Shown: positions 8,366 to 17,433 of the stretch, piece after piece | How positions within the stretch are numbered: the first letter of the stretch is position 1 | Layout: every line of letters starts with the position of its first letter | DNA from: Streptomyces deccanensis | GTDB taxonomy: Bacteria > Actinomycetota > Actinomycetes > Streptomycetales > Streptomycetaceae | NCBI RefSeq assembly: GCF_022385335.1 | Contig: NZ_CP092431.1 | Location: 682,001-746,000 of the forward strand | Length of the DNA stretch: 64,000 bases | Direction: 5' to 3' | Translations under genes and position numbers: made by a program | The notes under the pieces: model-generated | Told to the model about the DNA's origin: nothing | The model's database searches: none | The model's input: the letters and a program-made list of their open reading frames with translations, nothing else

Positions 8366-9360
8366 GACGGCTCCTTCGGCTGCGGGACGGGGATGTTCGG
8401 GCTCAGCAGCCCCTCGGCGCGCAGGTCGTCCCAGAGCGCGGCCGGGATCGGGCGGCTCAGCAGGTCGACCGTGTCGCGCACCTCCGCCGCCGAGCGGGCG
8501 CCCGTCAGCACGGCCGCGACCGCCGGGTGGGCGGAGGGGAACGCCAGGGCCGCCGCGCGCAGCGGTACACCGTGGCGTTCGGTGACAGTCCGCAGCCGCA
8601 GGGCGCGGTCGAGCACGGGCGCCGGCGCGGGGGCGTAGTCGTACGTGGCGCCCGGCTTCGGGTCGATCAGCAGACCGGAGTTGAAGACGCCGCCGATCAG
8701 CACGCTGCGTCCCCGGGCGGTGGCCTCGGGCAGCAGTTCCTCCAGCCCCTCCTGTTCGAGGAGGGTGTATCGGCCGGCGAGCAGCACCACGTCGATGTCG
8801 GTCTCGCGCAGGAAGCGGGTCGGTGCGGCGCACTGGTTCATGCCGACGCCGATGGCGCCCACGACCCCTTCGGCGCGCAGCCGTTCCAGTGCCGGGTAGG
8901 CCTCGCGCAGGGCCTGCTCGACGTGGTCGTCGGGGTCGTGGAGGAGGACCACGTCCACCCGGTCCAGGCCGAGCCGTGCCAGGCTGGCTTCCAGCGAGCG
9001 CAGGACCCCGTCGGCGGTGAAGTCCCAGACGCGGCGGTGGGTCGCGGGGACGGCGAAGCCGTCGGCGAGGTCGTCGCCCTCCGTGGTCCCGTTCTCCACC
9101 AGCAGCCGGCCGACCTTGGTGGAGACCGTGTACGACTCCCGGGGGCGGTCCCGGAGCGCGGCGCCGAGGCGGCGTTCGGAGAGGCCGAGGCCGTAGTGGG
9201 GCGCGGTGTCGAAGGTGCGGATCCCGGCGTCCCAGGCGGCGTCGATGGCGGCGGCGGCCTCCTCGTCGGTCACCGGGCGGAAGAGGTTGCCGATGCCGGC
9301 GGCGCCGTAGGCGAGTTCGGTGACGCGGACCTCGGTGCGGCCGAGGGTGCTGGTCCTCAT
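8362..9360 (-). CDS. Aldo/keto reductase, probable L-fucose 1-dehydrogenase
   Basis: 332 residues with the AKR catalytic set: Asp-Thr-Ala-x-x-Tyr (FDTAPHYG near 50), Lys in VSTKVGRLL near 83 and His in VLLHDPDD near 145. It belongs to the D-threo-aldose/L-fucose dehydrogenase group, which oxidises the sugar C1 with NAD(P)+ to the lactone. ATG 9360 overlaps the SDR stop (ATGA). It would be the first oxidative step; the lactone goes to the neighbouring lactonase. Confidence 0.9.
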   Translation of the reverse strand: MRTSTLGRTEVRVTELAYGAAGIGNLFRPVTDEEAAAAIDAAWDAGIRTFDTAPHYGLGLSERRLGAALRDRPRESYTVSTKVGRLLVENGTTEGDDLADGFAVPATHRRVWDFTADGVLRSLEASLARLGLDRVDVVLLHDPDDHVEQALREAYPALERLRAEGVVGAIGVGMNQCAAPTRFLRETDIDVVLLAGRYTLLEQEGLEELLPEATARGRSVLIGGVFNSGLLIDPKPGATYDYAPAPAPVLDRALRLRTVTERHGVPLRAAALAFPSAHPAVAAVLTGARSAAEVRDTVDLLSRPIPAALWDDLRAEGLLSPNIPVPQPKEPS

Positions 9361-10124
9361 GAGCCCGCCGGGCGGAGCCGCAGGCCCTGCATTCCGCCGT
9401 CGACGGCGAGGGCGGTGCCGGTGACGGAGGCCGCGGCGGGGCTCGCGAGGTAGGCGATGGCGGCGGCGACCTCGTCGGCGGTGACCAGTCGGCCCATGGG
9501 CTGGCGGGCGTTGAGGGCGGCGCGTTCGGCCTCGGGGTCGTCGGCGGCGTCGAGGAGCCGGGCGACCCACGGGGTGTCGGCGGTCCCGGGGTTGACGCAG
9601 TTGACCCGGATGCCCTCGCGGACGTGGTCGGCGGCCATGGCGAGGGTCAGGGAGAGAACGGCTCCCTTGCTGGCGGAGTACAGGGCGCGCTGCGGCAGGC
9701 CGGCGGTGGCGGCGATGGAGCAGGTGTTGACGATGCTCGCGTGGGAGGACGCGCGCAGGTGGGGCAGGGCCGCGCGGCTGGTGCGGACCATGCCGAGGAC
9801 GTTGACGTCCAGGACGCGGTGCCACTGCTCGTCGGGGTTGTCCTCGACGGTGCCCTGCGCGCCGATGCCGGCGTTGTTGACGAGGATGTCGATGCCGCCG
9901 AGCCGTCGGGCGGCCTCCGCGACGCCCTCCCGTACGGAGGCGTCGTCGGTGACATCGGCCTTGAGGCCGAGCAGGGGCGCCGAGGCCCCGGCCGGGTCGA
10001 GGTCGAGGGCGGCCACGGAGGCGCCGCGTGCGGCCAGCAGCCGGGCGGTGGCCAGCCCGATCCCGGACGCTCCCCCGGTGACGATCGCGCGGAGCCCCGT
10101 CAGCTCACCTGTCTGCCCGGTCAT
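9357..10124 (-). CDS. Short-chain dehydrogenase, probable 2-keto-3-deoxy-L-fuconate dehydrogenase
   Basis: 255 residues, classical SDR. The cofactor loop is TGGASGIG near 16, NNAG near 83, Ser in NTCSIAAT near 135, YSASK near 150 and the closing DGGMQGLR. Position between fuconate dehydratase and the dehydrogenase, with ATGA overlaps on both sides, points to oxidation of 2-keto-3-deoxy-L-fuconate at C4. The substrate is inferred from context, not from SDR sequence alone. Confidence 0.9.
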   Translation of the reverse strand: MTGQTGELTGLRAIVTGGASGIGLATARLLAARGASVAALDLDPAGASAPLLGLKADVTDDASVREGVAEAARRLGGIDILVNNAGIGAQGTVEDNPDEQWHRVLDVNVLGMVRTSRAALPHLRASSHASIVNTCSIAATAGLPQRALYSASKGAVLSLTLAMAADHVREGIRVNCVNPGTADTPWVARLLDAADDPEAERAALNARQPMGRLVTADEVAAAIAYLASPAAASVTGTALAVDGGMQGLRLRPAGS

Positions 10125-11458
10125 GCGACATCCTCCCGTCCAGCGAGGTCGGCGACCCAGAACGCGCCGTCCGGGTAACGGTATTCGGCGAGCGACTCCG
10201 GGTGCATGGTGGCGGAGAAACCGGGGGTCAGGGGGGCGACGTAGTGGCCGTCGCGCATCACCACGGGTGCGAGGAAGTGCTGGTGGAGGTGGTCGACGTA
10301 CTCGATCACGCGGTCGTCGGTGGTGCCGGAGAGGGCGAGGTAGTCGAACATCGACAGGTGCTGGACCAGTTCGCAGAGACCGACGCCGCCGGCGTGCGGG
10401 CAGACCGGGACGCCGAACTTGGCGGCGAGCAGCAGGATCGCGAGGTTCTCGTTGACGCCGCCGACGCGGGCCGCGTCGATCTGGAGGACGTCGAGGGCTT
10501 CGGCCTGGAGGAGCTGTTTGAAGACGATGCGGTTCTGGACGTGTTCGCCGGTGGCGACCTTGACCGGGGCGACGCCCCGGCGGACGGCGGCGTGGCCGAG
10601 GATGTCGTCGGGGCTGGTGGGCTCCTCGATCCAGTACGGGTCGTACTCGGCGAGGGCCCGGGTCCACTGGATGGCCTCGTCGATGTTCCAGCGCTGGTTG
10701 GCGTCGATGGCGATGCGGATGCCGTCGCCGACGGCGGCGCGGGCGGTGCGCATCCGGCGGACGTCGTCGTCGAGGTCGGCGCCGACCTTCAGCTTGATCT
10801 GGGTGAAGCCGTCGGCGACGGCCTGCTTGGCCAGCCGGGTGAGCTTCTCGTCGGAGTAGCCGAGCCAGCCCGGTGAGGTCGTGTAGCCGGGGTAGCCGCG
10901 CTCCAGCAGCCGGTTCTCGCGCTCGGCGAGTCCGGCGCGGCCCTCGCGCAGCAGCCGCAGGGCGTCCTCGGGGGTGAGGGCGTCGGCGATGTAGCGGAAG
11001 TCGACCTGGGAGACCAGCCACTCGGGGTCGGCGTGGGCGAGCAGTCGCCACAGGGGCTGCCCGGCGCGCTTGGCGGCCAGGTCCCAGACGGCGTTGACGA
11101 CGGCGCCGATGGCCATGTGCATCACGCCCTTCTCGGGGCCGAGCCAGCGCAGCTGACTGTCGCCGATCAGGTCGCGGTTGACGGAGCCGGGGTCCGCGCA
11201 CAGCTCCTCGGCCGAGCGGCCGACGAGGTGGGGCCGCAGGGCGCCGATGGCGGCGACCTGGACGTCGTTGCCGCGGCCGATGGTGAAGGTGAAGCCGTGG
11301 CCTTCGAGCCCGTCGCCGGCGTCGGTGCGCAGCACGACGTAGGCGGCGGAGTAGTCGGGGTCCGGGTTCATGGCGTCCGACCCGTCCAGCTCCCGCGAGG
11401 TGGGGAACCGGACGTCATAGGTGTCGACCGCGGTGATCCGGGCGGGGGTTGCAGTCAC
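10121..11458 (-). CDS. L-fuconate dehydratase, enolase superfamily
   Basis: 445 residues. The N-terminus ([18 protein letters not shown]) is typical of L-fuconate dehydratase. Barrel motifs follow in order: IKLKVGAD (acid/base Lys), IDANQRW and WIEEPTSP (metal ligands), [10 protein letters not shown] and [10 protein letters not shown] (His/Glu end). It dehydrates L-fuconate to 2-keto-3-deoxy-L-fuconate. GTG 11458 is preferred because AAAGG sits about 8 bases upstream; GTG 11473, overlapping the previous stop, is the alternative and adds five residues. This is the most diagnostic enzyme of the cluster. Confidence 0.93.
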   Translation of the reverse strand: MTATPARITAVDTYDVRFPTSRELDGSDAMNPDPDYSAAYVVLRTDAGDGLEGHGFTFTIGRGNDVQVAAIGALRPHLVGRSAEELCADPGSVNRDLIGDSQLRWLGPEKGVMHMAIGAVVNAVWDLAAKRAGQPLWRLLAHADPEWLVSQVDFRYIADALTPEDALRLLREGRAGLAERENRLLERGYPGYTTSPGWLGYSDEKLTRLAKQAVADGFTQIKLKVGADLDDDVRRMRTARAAVGDGIRIAIDANQRWNIDEAIQWTRALAEYDPYWIEEPTSPDDILGHAAVRRGVAPVKVATGEHVQNRIVFKQLLQAEALDVLQIDAARVGGVNENLAILLLAAKFGVPVCPHAGGVGLCELVQHLSMFDYLALSGTTDDRVIEYVDHLHQHFLAPVVMRDGHYVAPLTPGFSATMHPESLAEYRYPDGAFWVADLAGREDVA

Positions 11459-11469
11459 GAGGGTGCCTT

Positions 11470-12321
11470 TCACGCTTGGCCGAAGGTCTGGCGCTGGCCT
11501 CCGAGCCCGTCGATCGAGAGCTCGACGGTGTCACCGGGGCGGAGGTAGGGCGTACCGGGCAGGCCCAGGGCGACGCCGGCGGGCGTCCCGGTGTTGATCA
11601 CGTCGCCGGGCTCCAGGACCATGTACCGGCTGAGGTACGCCACGATGTGGTCGACCGGGAAGATCATGTCGCTGGTGCGGCCGTCCTGCCGCTTCACGCC
11701 GTTGACGCTCAGGTGCAGCCCGAGGTCCTGCGGGTCGCCGACCTCGTCGGCGGTGACCAGCCAGGGTCCCATCGGGTTGAAGGTCTCGCAGGACTTGCCG
11801 AGGTCCCACTGCGAGGAGTACTCCAGCTGGAACTCGCGCTCGGAGACGTCGTGGCTGACCACGTACCCGGCGATCACCTCGGCGGCCTCCTCGGGGCCTT
11901 CCAGGTAGCGGGCCCGCCGTCCGATGACGACGCCCAGCTCGACCTCCCAGTCGGTCTTGACCGAGCCGCGCGGAATCAGCACCTCGTCGTACGGGCCCAC
12001 GACCGTGCTCGGGTCCTTCATGAAGACCACGGGGCGGGGCGGGATCGCGGCGCCGGTCTCGGCGGCGTGGTCGCGGTAGTTGAGCCCGACGCAGATGATT
12101 TTGCCGGGGCGGGCCACGGGGGCGCCGACGCGCAGACCGTCGGTCTCGAGCTCGGGCAGGGCGCCGGACTCGACGGCCGCGCGGGCCCGGTCGACTCCCC
12201 CCGAGGCGAGGAAGGCGCCGTCGATGTCGGAGGCCACGGAGGACAGATCGAGCAGCTTGCCGTCGTCGGTTCGGACGGCGGGCCGCTCCTCTCCCCGGGC
12301 GCCGACGCGTAGCAGTTTCAC
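11470..12321 (-). CDS. Fumarylacetoacetate hydrolase-family protein, probable 2,4-diketo-3-deoxy-L-fuconate hydrolase
   Basis: 283 residues. FAH-fold motifs: [10 protein letters not shown] near 78, [11 protein letters not shown], the metal ligands in [11 protein letters not shown] and the closing [13 protein letters not shown]. In the non-phosphorylating deoxysugar route this enzyme cleaves the diketo acid to pyruvate and L-lactate. Start GTG 12321 has AAGGGAG about 8 bases upstream. It is the first gene of the minus-strand catabolic operon and faces the transporter operon across a 432-bp promoter region. Confidence 0.9.
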   Translation of the reverse strand: MKLLRVGARGEERPAVRTDDGKLLDLSSVASDIDGAFLASGGVDRARAAVESGALPELETDGLRVGAPVARPGKIICVGLNYRDHAAETGAAIPPRPVVFMKDPSTVVGPYDEVLIPRGSVKTDWEVELGVVIGRRARYLEGPEEAAEVIAGYVVSHDVSEREFQLEYSSQWDLGKSCETFNPMGPWLVTADEVGDPQDLGLHLSVNGVKRQDGRTSDMIFPVDHIVAYLSRYMVLEPGDVINTGTPAGVALGLPGTPYLRPGDTVELSIDGLGGQRQTFGQA

Positions 12322-12753
12322 TGGGGCAGCTCCCTTGCCATGGGTTCATTCATTCATCGGAGGACTGGCGCACCGCGACTTTAGGGGCAGTTCGGCGCCC
12401 TGACAACGTATTCCTCGGATGTATTTACTCGATCCCAGGCTCTCCGCAGCTCACAGATCCGGCATGTACGATTTCGTCTCGAACGGAGCGCCGACCGTAC
12501 CCCGCGCCGCCCCAAGCGCGGACTGTCGAATTCCTCGCGAACGACCTCTTGTCATCCCGGGCAATGCCGTCGTAACGTCCTCGACGTCCGAGATACATCG
12601 GAGGAATCGCTCCACCCGCCCCCCAGCGAGGTAGTGGCCCTTCAGACTCCGCTGCTCGTTCACCGGTTGCCCCCTCTACGCCTCCCCTCCGTCGGCCCGC
12701 GCCCGCGTGTCCCGGAGGGCGGCCTCCCTGTCCTGGCTAAGGAGAACCCGGCC
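12322..12753. promoter_or_regulatory. Divergent promoter region with three copies of a CATCSGAGGA element
   Basis: 432 bp with no supported gene. A 15-base element at 12410-12424 recurs inverted at 12593-12607 with one mismatch (ATACATCSGAGGAAT on the plus strand). A shorter copy, CATCGGAGGA, lies at 12355-12364. They flank the likely promoters of the catabolic and transport operons and are good candidates for the site of the FadR-type regulator at 16721. A caution is that GGAGGA resembles a ribosome binding site by chance. Confidence 0.55.
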
Positions 12754-13806
12754 ATGAAGCTCGCTCGCATCCGCTCCACCGCCGCGGCGGCCACCGCTGT
12801 CCTCGCGGTCCTGTCCCTCGCCACCGCGTGCAACCGCGACGGCTCCTCCGCGTCCGCCGGCTCGGGTGGTGACGAGCCCGCCATCGGGATCGACCTGCCC
12901 CGTTCCGACTCGGACTTCTGGAACTCCTACGCGGAGTACCTGAAGAAGGACATCAAGTCCGAGGACGTCAACGCGCTGCCGCTGAGCAACTCGCAGAACG
13001 ACGTCACCAAGCTGGTCGCCAACGTCCAGGTGTTCCAGAACACGGGCGCCAAGGCCGTCGTCATGGCCCCGCAGGACACCGGCGCCATCGCCTCCACCCT
13101 CGACACCCTCGCGTCGAAGAAGATCCCCGTCGTCAGCGTCGACACCCGCCCCGACAAGGGCGACGTCTACATGGTCGTGCGCGCCGACAACCGGGCCTAC
13201 GGCACCAAGGCGTGCGAGTTCCTGGGTGAGCAGCTGGGCGGCAAGGGCAAGGTCGCCGAGCTGCAGGGCGCGCTGGACTCGATCAACGGCCGTGACCGCT
13301 CCGAGGCCTTCGCCGAGTGCATGAAGACGAAGTTCCCCAAGATCAAGGTCTTCGAGCTGCCCACGGACTGGAAGGGCGACGTGGCCTCCGCCAAGCTGCA
13401 GAGCCTGCTCGCCCAGCACCCCGACCTCAACGGCATCTACATGCAGGCCGGCGGTGTCTTCCTCCAGCCCACCCTGGCGCTGCTGGAGCAGAAGGGTCTG
13501 CTGAAGCCGGCCGGCGAGAAGGGCCACATCTCGATCATCTCCAACGACGGCATCCCGCAGGAGTTCGACGCCATCCGCAAGGGCCAGATCGACGCCACCG
13601 TCTCCCAGCCCGCCGACCTGTACGCCAAGTACGCGCTGTACTACGCCAAGGCCGCGGCCGAGGGCAAGACGTTCAAGCCGGGCAAGACCGACCACGACTC
13701 CACGATCATCGAGATCCCGAACGGCCTGGAGGACCAGCTGCCCGCCCCGCTGGTGACCAAGGACAACGTGGACGACAAGACCCTGTGGGGCAACAACGTC
13801 GGCTAG
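12754..13806 (+). CDS. Sugar ABC transporter substrate-binding lipoprotein
   Basis: 350 residues. A basic N-terminus and hydrophobic stretch end in a lipobox (LATAC, Cys26), so it should be a membrane-tethered lipoprotein. The rest fits the periplasmic-binding-protein type 1 fold used for ribose/xylose-type sugars (GIDLPRSDSDFW, KAVVMAPQDTGA, SNDGIPQEFDAI). ATG 12754 has a strong AAGGAGAA site. It is the first gene of the transporter operon, probably binding L-fucose. Confidence 0.93.
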   Translation: MKLARIRSTAAAATAVLAVLSLATACNRDGSSASAGSGGDEPAIGIDLPRSDSDFWNSYAEYLKKDIKSEDVNALPLSNSQNDVTKLVANVQVFQNTGAKAVVMAPQDTGAIASTLDTLASKKIPVVSVDTRPDKGDVYMVVRADNRAYGTKACEFLGEQLGGKGKVAELQGALDSINGRDRSEAFAECMKTKFPKIKVFELPTDWKGDVASAKLQSLLAQHPDLNGIYMQAGGVFLQPTLALLEQKGLLKPAGEKGHISIISNDGIPQEFDAIRKGQIDATVSQPADLYAKYALYYAKAAAEGKTFKPGKTDHDSTIIEIPNGLEDQLPAPLVTKDNVDDKTLWGNNVG

Positions 13807-13874
13807 CCACGGACACGGCCGACGGCCGGCGGCACCGGCTCGGCCGGGACCGGCGGCACCGGCTCGGCCGACGA

Positions 13875-13907
13875 CCGGCGGAGGGGCGCGGCCCGTCCCT
13901 CCGCCGG
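13875..13907 (+). promoter_or_regulatory. Intercistronic hairpin after the binding-protein gene
   Basis: The 11-base arms 13875-13885 and 13897-13907 are perfectly complementary. It lies in the only sizeable gap (151 bp) of the transporter operon, which also contains two copies of GGCACCGGCTCGGCCG. Such hairpins commonly keep binding-protein mRNA more abundant than the downstream genes. No U-run follows, so it is not a full terminator. Confidence 0.55.
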
Positions 13908-13957
13908 TTCCCCGCCCCCACCCCCTCGTATCCACCCCACGAAGGACGGTATCCACC

Positions 13958-15655
13958 ATGGCGGACACCGCGACCGCCGCGGCGACCGGCGGCGGCCACC
14001 CCGCCGCCGGGAGCGACGCCCCGGTGGCCGAGGCCACCGGCATCAGCAAGAGGTTCGGCGCCACCGTCGCGCTGCGCGACGCCCGGATCACCATCACACC
14101 GGGCGAGTCGCACGCGCTCGTCGGACGCAACGGCGCCGGCAAGTCCACGCTGGTGTCCATCCTCACCGGCCTCCAGCGGCCCGACACCGGCACCCTGCGC
14201 TTCTCCGGCGGGCCCGCGCCCGCCGTCGGGGACATCGACGCCTGGCGCTCCAGGGTCGCCTGCGTCTACCAGAAGTCCACGATCATCCAGGATCTGACCG
14301 TCGCCGAGAACCTCTTCCTGAACCGGCAGAGCGACGGCGCGACGCGGCCCATCCGCTGGAAGCGACTGCGCGCCCGCGCCGAGGAACTGCTCGCCGGCTA
14401 CGGCGTGGACGTCAAGGCCGACGCACGGGCGAGGGACCTCACCGTCGAGCAGCGGCAGTTCGTCGAGATCGCCCGGGCGCTGTCGTTCGGCGCGCGGTTC
14501 ATCATCCTCGACGAGCCGACCGCCAAGCTCGACGCCCGTGGCATCGACCGGCTCTTCGCCAAGCTCCGCGACCTCCAGCGGCAGGGCGTCGCCTTCCTCT
14601 TCATCTCCCACCATCTGCAAGAGGTGTACGACCTCTGCACGACCGTCACGGTCTACCGCGACGCCGCCCACATCCTGACCGCGCCGGTCGCCGAGCTCGG
14701 CCACCAGGCACTGGTGGAGGCCATGACCGGCGAGACCACCCGCACGGCGGCGGCCGCCGTCGAGAACCGCCCCCCGGTGCGGGCCGACGCCCCCGAACTC
14801 CTCACGGTCGAGGGTCTCACCCTGCCCGGCGCCTGCGAGGACCTGTCGCTCACGGTGCGGGCGGGCGAGGTCGTCGGCCTGGCCGGCGCGGCCGCCAGCG
14901 GCAATGTGCGGGTGGGTGAGACCGTCGCCGGGCTGCACCGCCCCGAGCAGGGCACGATCTCGGTCGGCGGCCGGCGGGTGCGCGGCGGCAGCGTGCCGTC
15001 CGCGCTGGCCGTCGGCGTCGGGCTGGTCCCGGAGGACCGGCACCTCCAGGGCCTGGTGAACAACCGCAGCGTGGCGGAGAACGCGACGCTCACCGTCACC
15101 GACCAGCTCGGCCCCTACGGCACCGTCCTGCCCGCCCGGACCCGGAGCTTCGCCCAGCGCATGATCCGGGACCTCGACATCAAGACCCCGGGCGCCGCCA
15201 CGCCCGTGTCGGCGCTCTCCGGCGGCAACCAGCAGAAGGTCGTCGTCGCCCGCGCCCTGGCCACCGACCCCCAGGTGCTGGTGGCCATCCGTCCCACCAA
15301 CGGGGTGGACGTCAAGTCCAAGGAGTTCCTGCTGCGCCGCATCCGGCAGGTCGCCGACGGCGGGAAGGCCGCGCTGATCGTCTCGGACGAGCTGGACGAC
15401 CTGAAGGTGTGCGACCGGCTCGTGGTGATGTTCCACGGGCGGGCCGTCGCCGAGTTCGACCGCGGCTGGCAGGACGAGCACGTGGTCGCCGCCATGGAGG
15501 GCGTGGCCGACCGGGCGGAGGGCTCCGAAGCCGCCGGCCACGTCCCTGCCGCCCCCGCCTCCGGCGACCGCGCCCCGTCCCCGGCTGCTCCACCCTCCGG
15601 CGGTCCTGCCCCCGCCGATCCCACCTCCGAGACCGACGAAGAGCACGGAAGGTAG
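13958..15655 (+). CDS. Sugar ABC transporter ATPase, two fused nucleotide-binding domains
   Basis: 565 residues, RbsA/XylG/AraG type. NBD1 has Walker A GRNGAGKS near 62, signature-region DLTVEQRQ, and Walker B FIILDEPTAKLD near 186. NBD2 is degenerate: its Walker A is GAAASGNV and its Walker B reads VLVAIRPTNGVD, with the usual Asp-Glu replaced, though ALSGGNQQK is intact. A ~50-residue Pro/Ala-rich tail follows. Asymmetric NBDs are usual in this family, but loss of the NBD2 Walker B acid is more extreme. The start has GAAGGACGG upstream. Confidence 0.93.
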   Translation: MADTATAAATGGGHPAAGSDAPVAEATGISKRFGATVALRDARITITPGESHALVGRNGAGKSTLVSILTGLQRPDTGTLRFSGGPAPAVGDIDAWRSRVACVYQKSTIIQDLTVAENLFLNRQSDGATRPIRWKRLRARAEELLAGYGVDVKADARARDLTVEQRQFVEIARALSFGARFIILDEPTAKLDARGIDRLFAKLRDLQRQGVAFLFISHHLQEVYDLCTTVTVYRDAAHILTAPVAELGHQALVEAMTGETTRTAAAAVENRPPVRADAPELLTVEGLTLPGACEDLSLTVRAGEVVGLAGAAASGNVRVGETVAGLHRPEQGTISVGGRRVRGGSVPSALAVGVGLVPEDRHLQGLVNNRSVAENATLTVTDQLGPYGTVLPARTRSFAQRMIRDLDIKTPGAATPVSALSGGNQQKVVVARALATDPQVLVAIRPTNGVDVKSKEFLLRRIRQVADGGKAALIVSDELDDLKVCDRLVVMFHGRAVAEFDRGWQDEHVVAAMEGVADRAEGSEAAGHVPAAPASGDRAPSPAAPPSGGPAPADPTSETDEEHGR

Positions 15656-15657
15656 TC

Positions 15658-16698
15658 ATGTCCGCCACCACTGATGTCACCGATCCCGCCACGAGCGTGG
15701 CGCGGGAGACCTCCGGAGACACCCGCCGCGGGCTCGACCTCGGTCGCTTCCGTGAACTGTCCCTGGTCCCGGCCATCCTGGTCCTGGGCCTGATCGGGTT
15801 CATCGTCTCGCCGGCCTTCCTGACCGCCGACAACCTCATCGGCGTGGCCCAGCAGTCCACCGAGCTGAGCCTGCTGGTCCTCGCCACCGCGCTGATCCTG
15901 ATCTGCGGTCGCATGGACCTGTCGCTGGAGTCCACGATCGGCGTGGCGCCCGTCATCGCCGTCTGGCTGGTGCTGCCCACCAGCGGCGCCCGCTTCACCG
16001 GCCTCGGCATCTTCCCCGAGTGGACGGCCGTACCGCTCTGCCTCCTGGTCGGCGTCGTGATCGGCGCCGTCAACGGCTTCCTCATCCTCAAGCTGCGCCT
16101 CAACGGCTTCATCGTCACCCTCGGCATGCTGACCATGCTGCGCGGCCTCCAGGTCGCCCTCTCCGAGGGGCAGTCCATCGTGGAGCTGCCGTCCTCCTTC
16201 ACCTACCTGGGCAAGGCGTCCTGGCTGGGCGTGCCCGCCGCCATCTGGGTCTGCGTGGTGCTCTTCGCGATCGGCGGCAGCGCGCTGGCCTGGCTGCGGC
16301 ACGGCCGGGCGCTGTACGCGATCGGCGGCAACGCCGAGGCGGCCCGCACCGCCGGCATCCGTGTCGACCGGATCGTGTGGATCGTCCTCATCCTCGGCAG
16401 CGTGCTCGCCGCGTTCGCCGGCATCCTCTACAGCGGCCACTACGGCTCGATCTCCGCCACCCAGGGCAGCGGCTGGATCTTCCAGGTCTTCGCCGCGACC
16501 GTCATCGGCGGGGTCAGCCTCAACGGCGGCAAGGGCTCCATCTTCGGCGCCCTCACCGGTGTGCTGACCCTGCAACTCGTCGTCAACGTCATGACCTTGG
16601 CGGGCGTGCCGCCCCTGTGGAACCAGTTCCTCAACGGCGCGATCATCATCGTCGCACTGATCATCTCCCGCTTCGCCTCCGGCGAGAAGCAGGAGTAG
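15658..16698 (+). CDS. Sugar ABC transporter permease (RbsC type)
   Basis: 346 residues with about eight to ten TM segments. Characteristic family stretches are LILICGRMDLSLES, KLRLNGFIVTLGM, GGNAEAARTAGI (coupling loop) and GGVSLNGGKGS. It pairs with the ATPase and binding protein for monosaccharide import. ATG 15658 lies just after the ATPase stop with GGAAGG upstream. Confidence 0.94.
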   Translation: MSATTDVTDPATSVARETSGDTRRGLDLGRFRELSLVPAILVLGLIGFIVSPAFLTADNLIGVAQQSTELSLLVLATALILICGRMDLSLESTIGVAPVIAVWLVLPTSGARFTGLGIFPEWTAVPLCLLVGVVIGAVNGFLILKLRLNGFIVTLGMLTMLRGLQVALSEGQSIVELPSSFTYLGKASWLGVPAAIWVCVVLFAIGGSALAWLRHGRALYAIGGNAEAARTAGIRVDRIVWIVLILGSVLAAFAGILYSGHYGSISATQGSGWIFQVFAATVIGGVSLNGGKGSIFGALTGVLTLQLVVNVMTLAGVPPLWNQFLNGAIIIVALIISRFASGEKQE

Positions 16699-16720
16699 TC
16701 CGGGTACAGGGAGGCACCTC

Positions 16721-17425
16721 GTGGCACTCACCGACGAGGCGATGGACAAGATCAAGGCGATGATCGTGGCCGGGGAGCTGGCGCCCGGCTCCCGCCTCCC
16801 CAAGGAGGAGATCCTCGCCGCCCAGCTCGGCCTGTCCCGCAGTTCGCTGCGGGAGGCGGTACGGGCGCTGACCGCGATGCGGATCCTGGTCACCCGGCAG
16901 GGCGACGGTACGTACGTGTCGAGTCTGGAGCCGCATCTGCTGCTGGAGTCGCTCTCCTTCGCCTCGGACGTCTCCCAGGGGCAGACGGCCCTGCAACTGC
17001 TCCAGGTACGGCGGCTGCTCGAACCCCAGGCGACCGGGGCGGCCGCCGCCCTGCTCACCGCCGACGACCTCGACGAGCTGGGCCTGATCCTTCAGCGGTC
17101 GCGGTCGGCCGCCACGGTCGAGGAGTTCGTCGGCCACGACATCGCGTTCCATCTGCGGATCGTCGAGGCGGTGGGCAACCCGGTGCTGTCGATGCTGCTG
17201 CGGGTGCTCTCCACCCGCACCCAGCGGGCCCGGATCGTCCGGGGCTCCCGCACCGAGCGGGCCGTGGAGCACGCCCACCGCGAGCACGAGGAGATCCTCC
17301 GCGCCCTGCGGTCCCGTGACGCCGCCCTGGCGGTGTCGGCGGCGACGGTCCATGTCGCCGCCGTGGAGCAGTGGATGGCGAACGGGCTGGACGAGGAGGA
17401 TCCCCTCGGCACGGCCGAGGACTGA
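16721..17425 (+). CDS. GntR-family regulator, FadR subfamily
   Basis: 234 residues. Winged HTH about residues 8-70 (SRLPKEEILAAQLGLSRSS, GDGTYVSS), then an all-helical FCD domain with acid/His metal or ligand residues (HDIAFHLRI, HREHEEIL). GTG 16721 has AGGGAGG upstream. It lies directly after the permease and is probably co-transcribed, so it likely autoregulates and responds to a fucose-pathway intermediate. Target sites are proposed at 12355-12607. Confidence 0.9.
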   Translation: MALTDEAMDKIKAMIVAGELAPGSRLPKEEILAAQLGLSRSSLREAVRALTAMRILVTRQGDGTYVSSLEPHLLLESLSFASDVSQGQTALQLLQVRRLLEPQATGAAAALLTADDLDELGLILQRSRSAATVEEFVGHDIAFHLRIVEAVGNPVLSMLLRVLSTRTQRARIVRGSRTERAVEHAHREHEEILRALRSRDAALAVSAATVHVAAVEQWMANGLDEEDPLGTAED

Positions 17426-17433
17426 GCGTCGCC

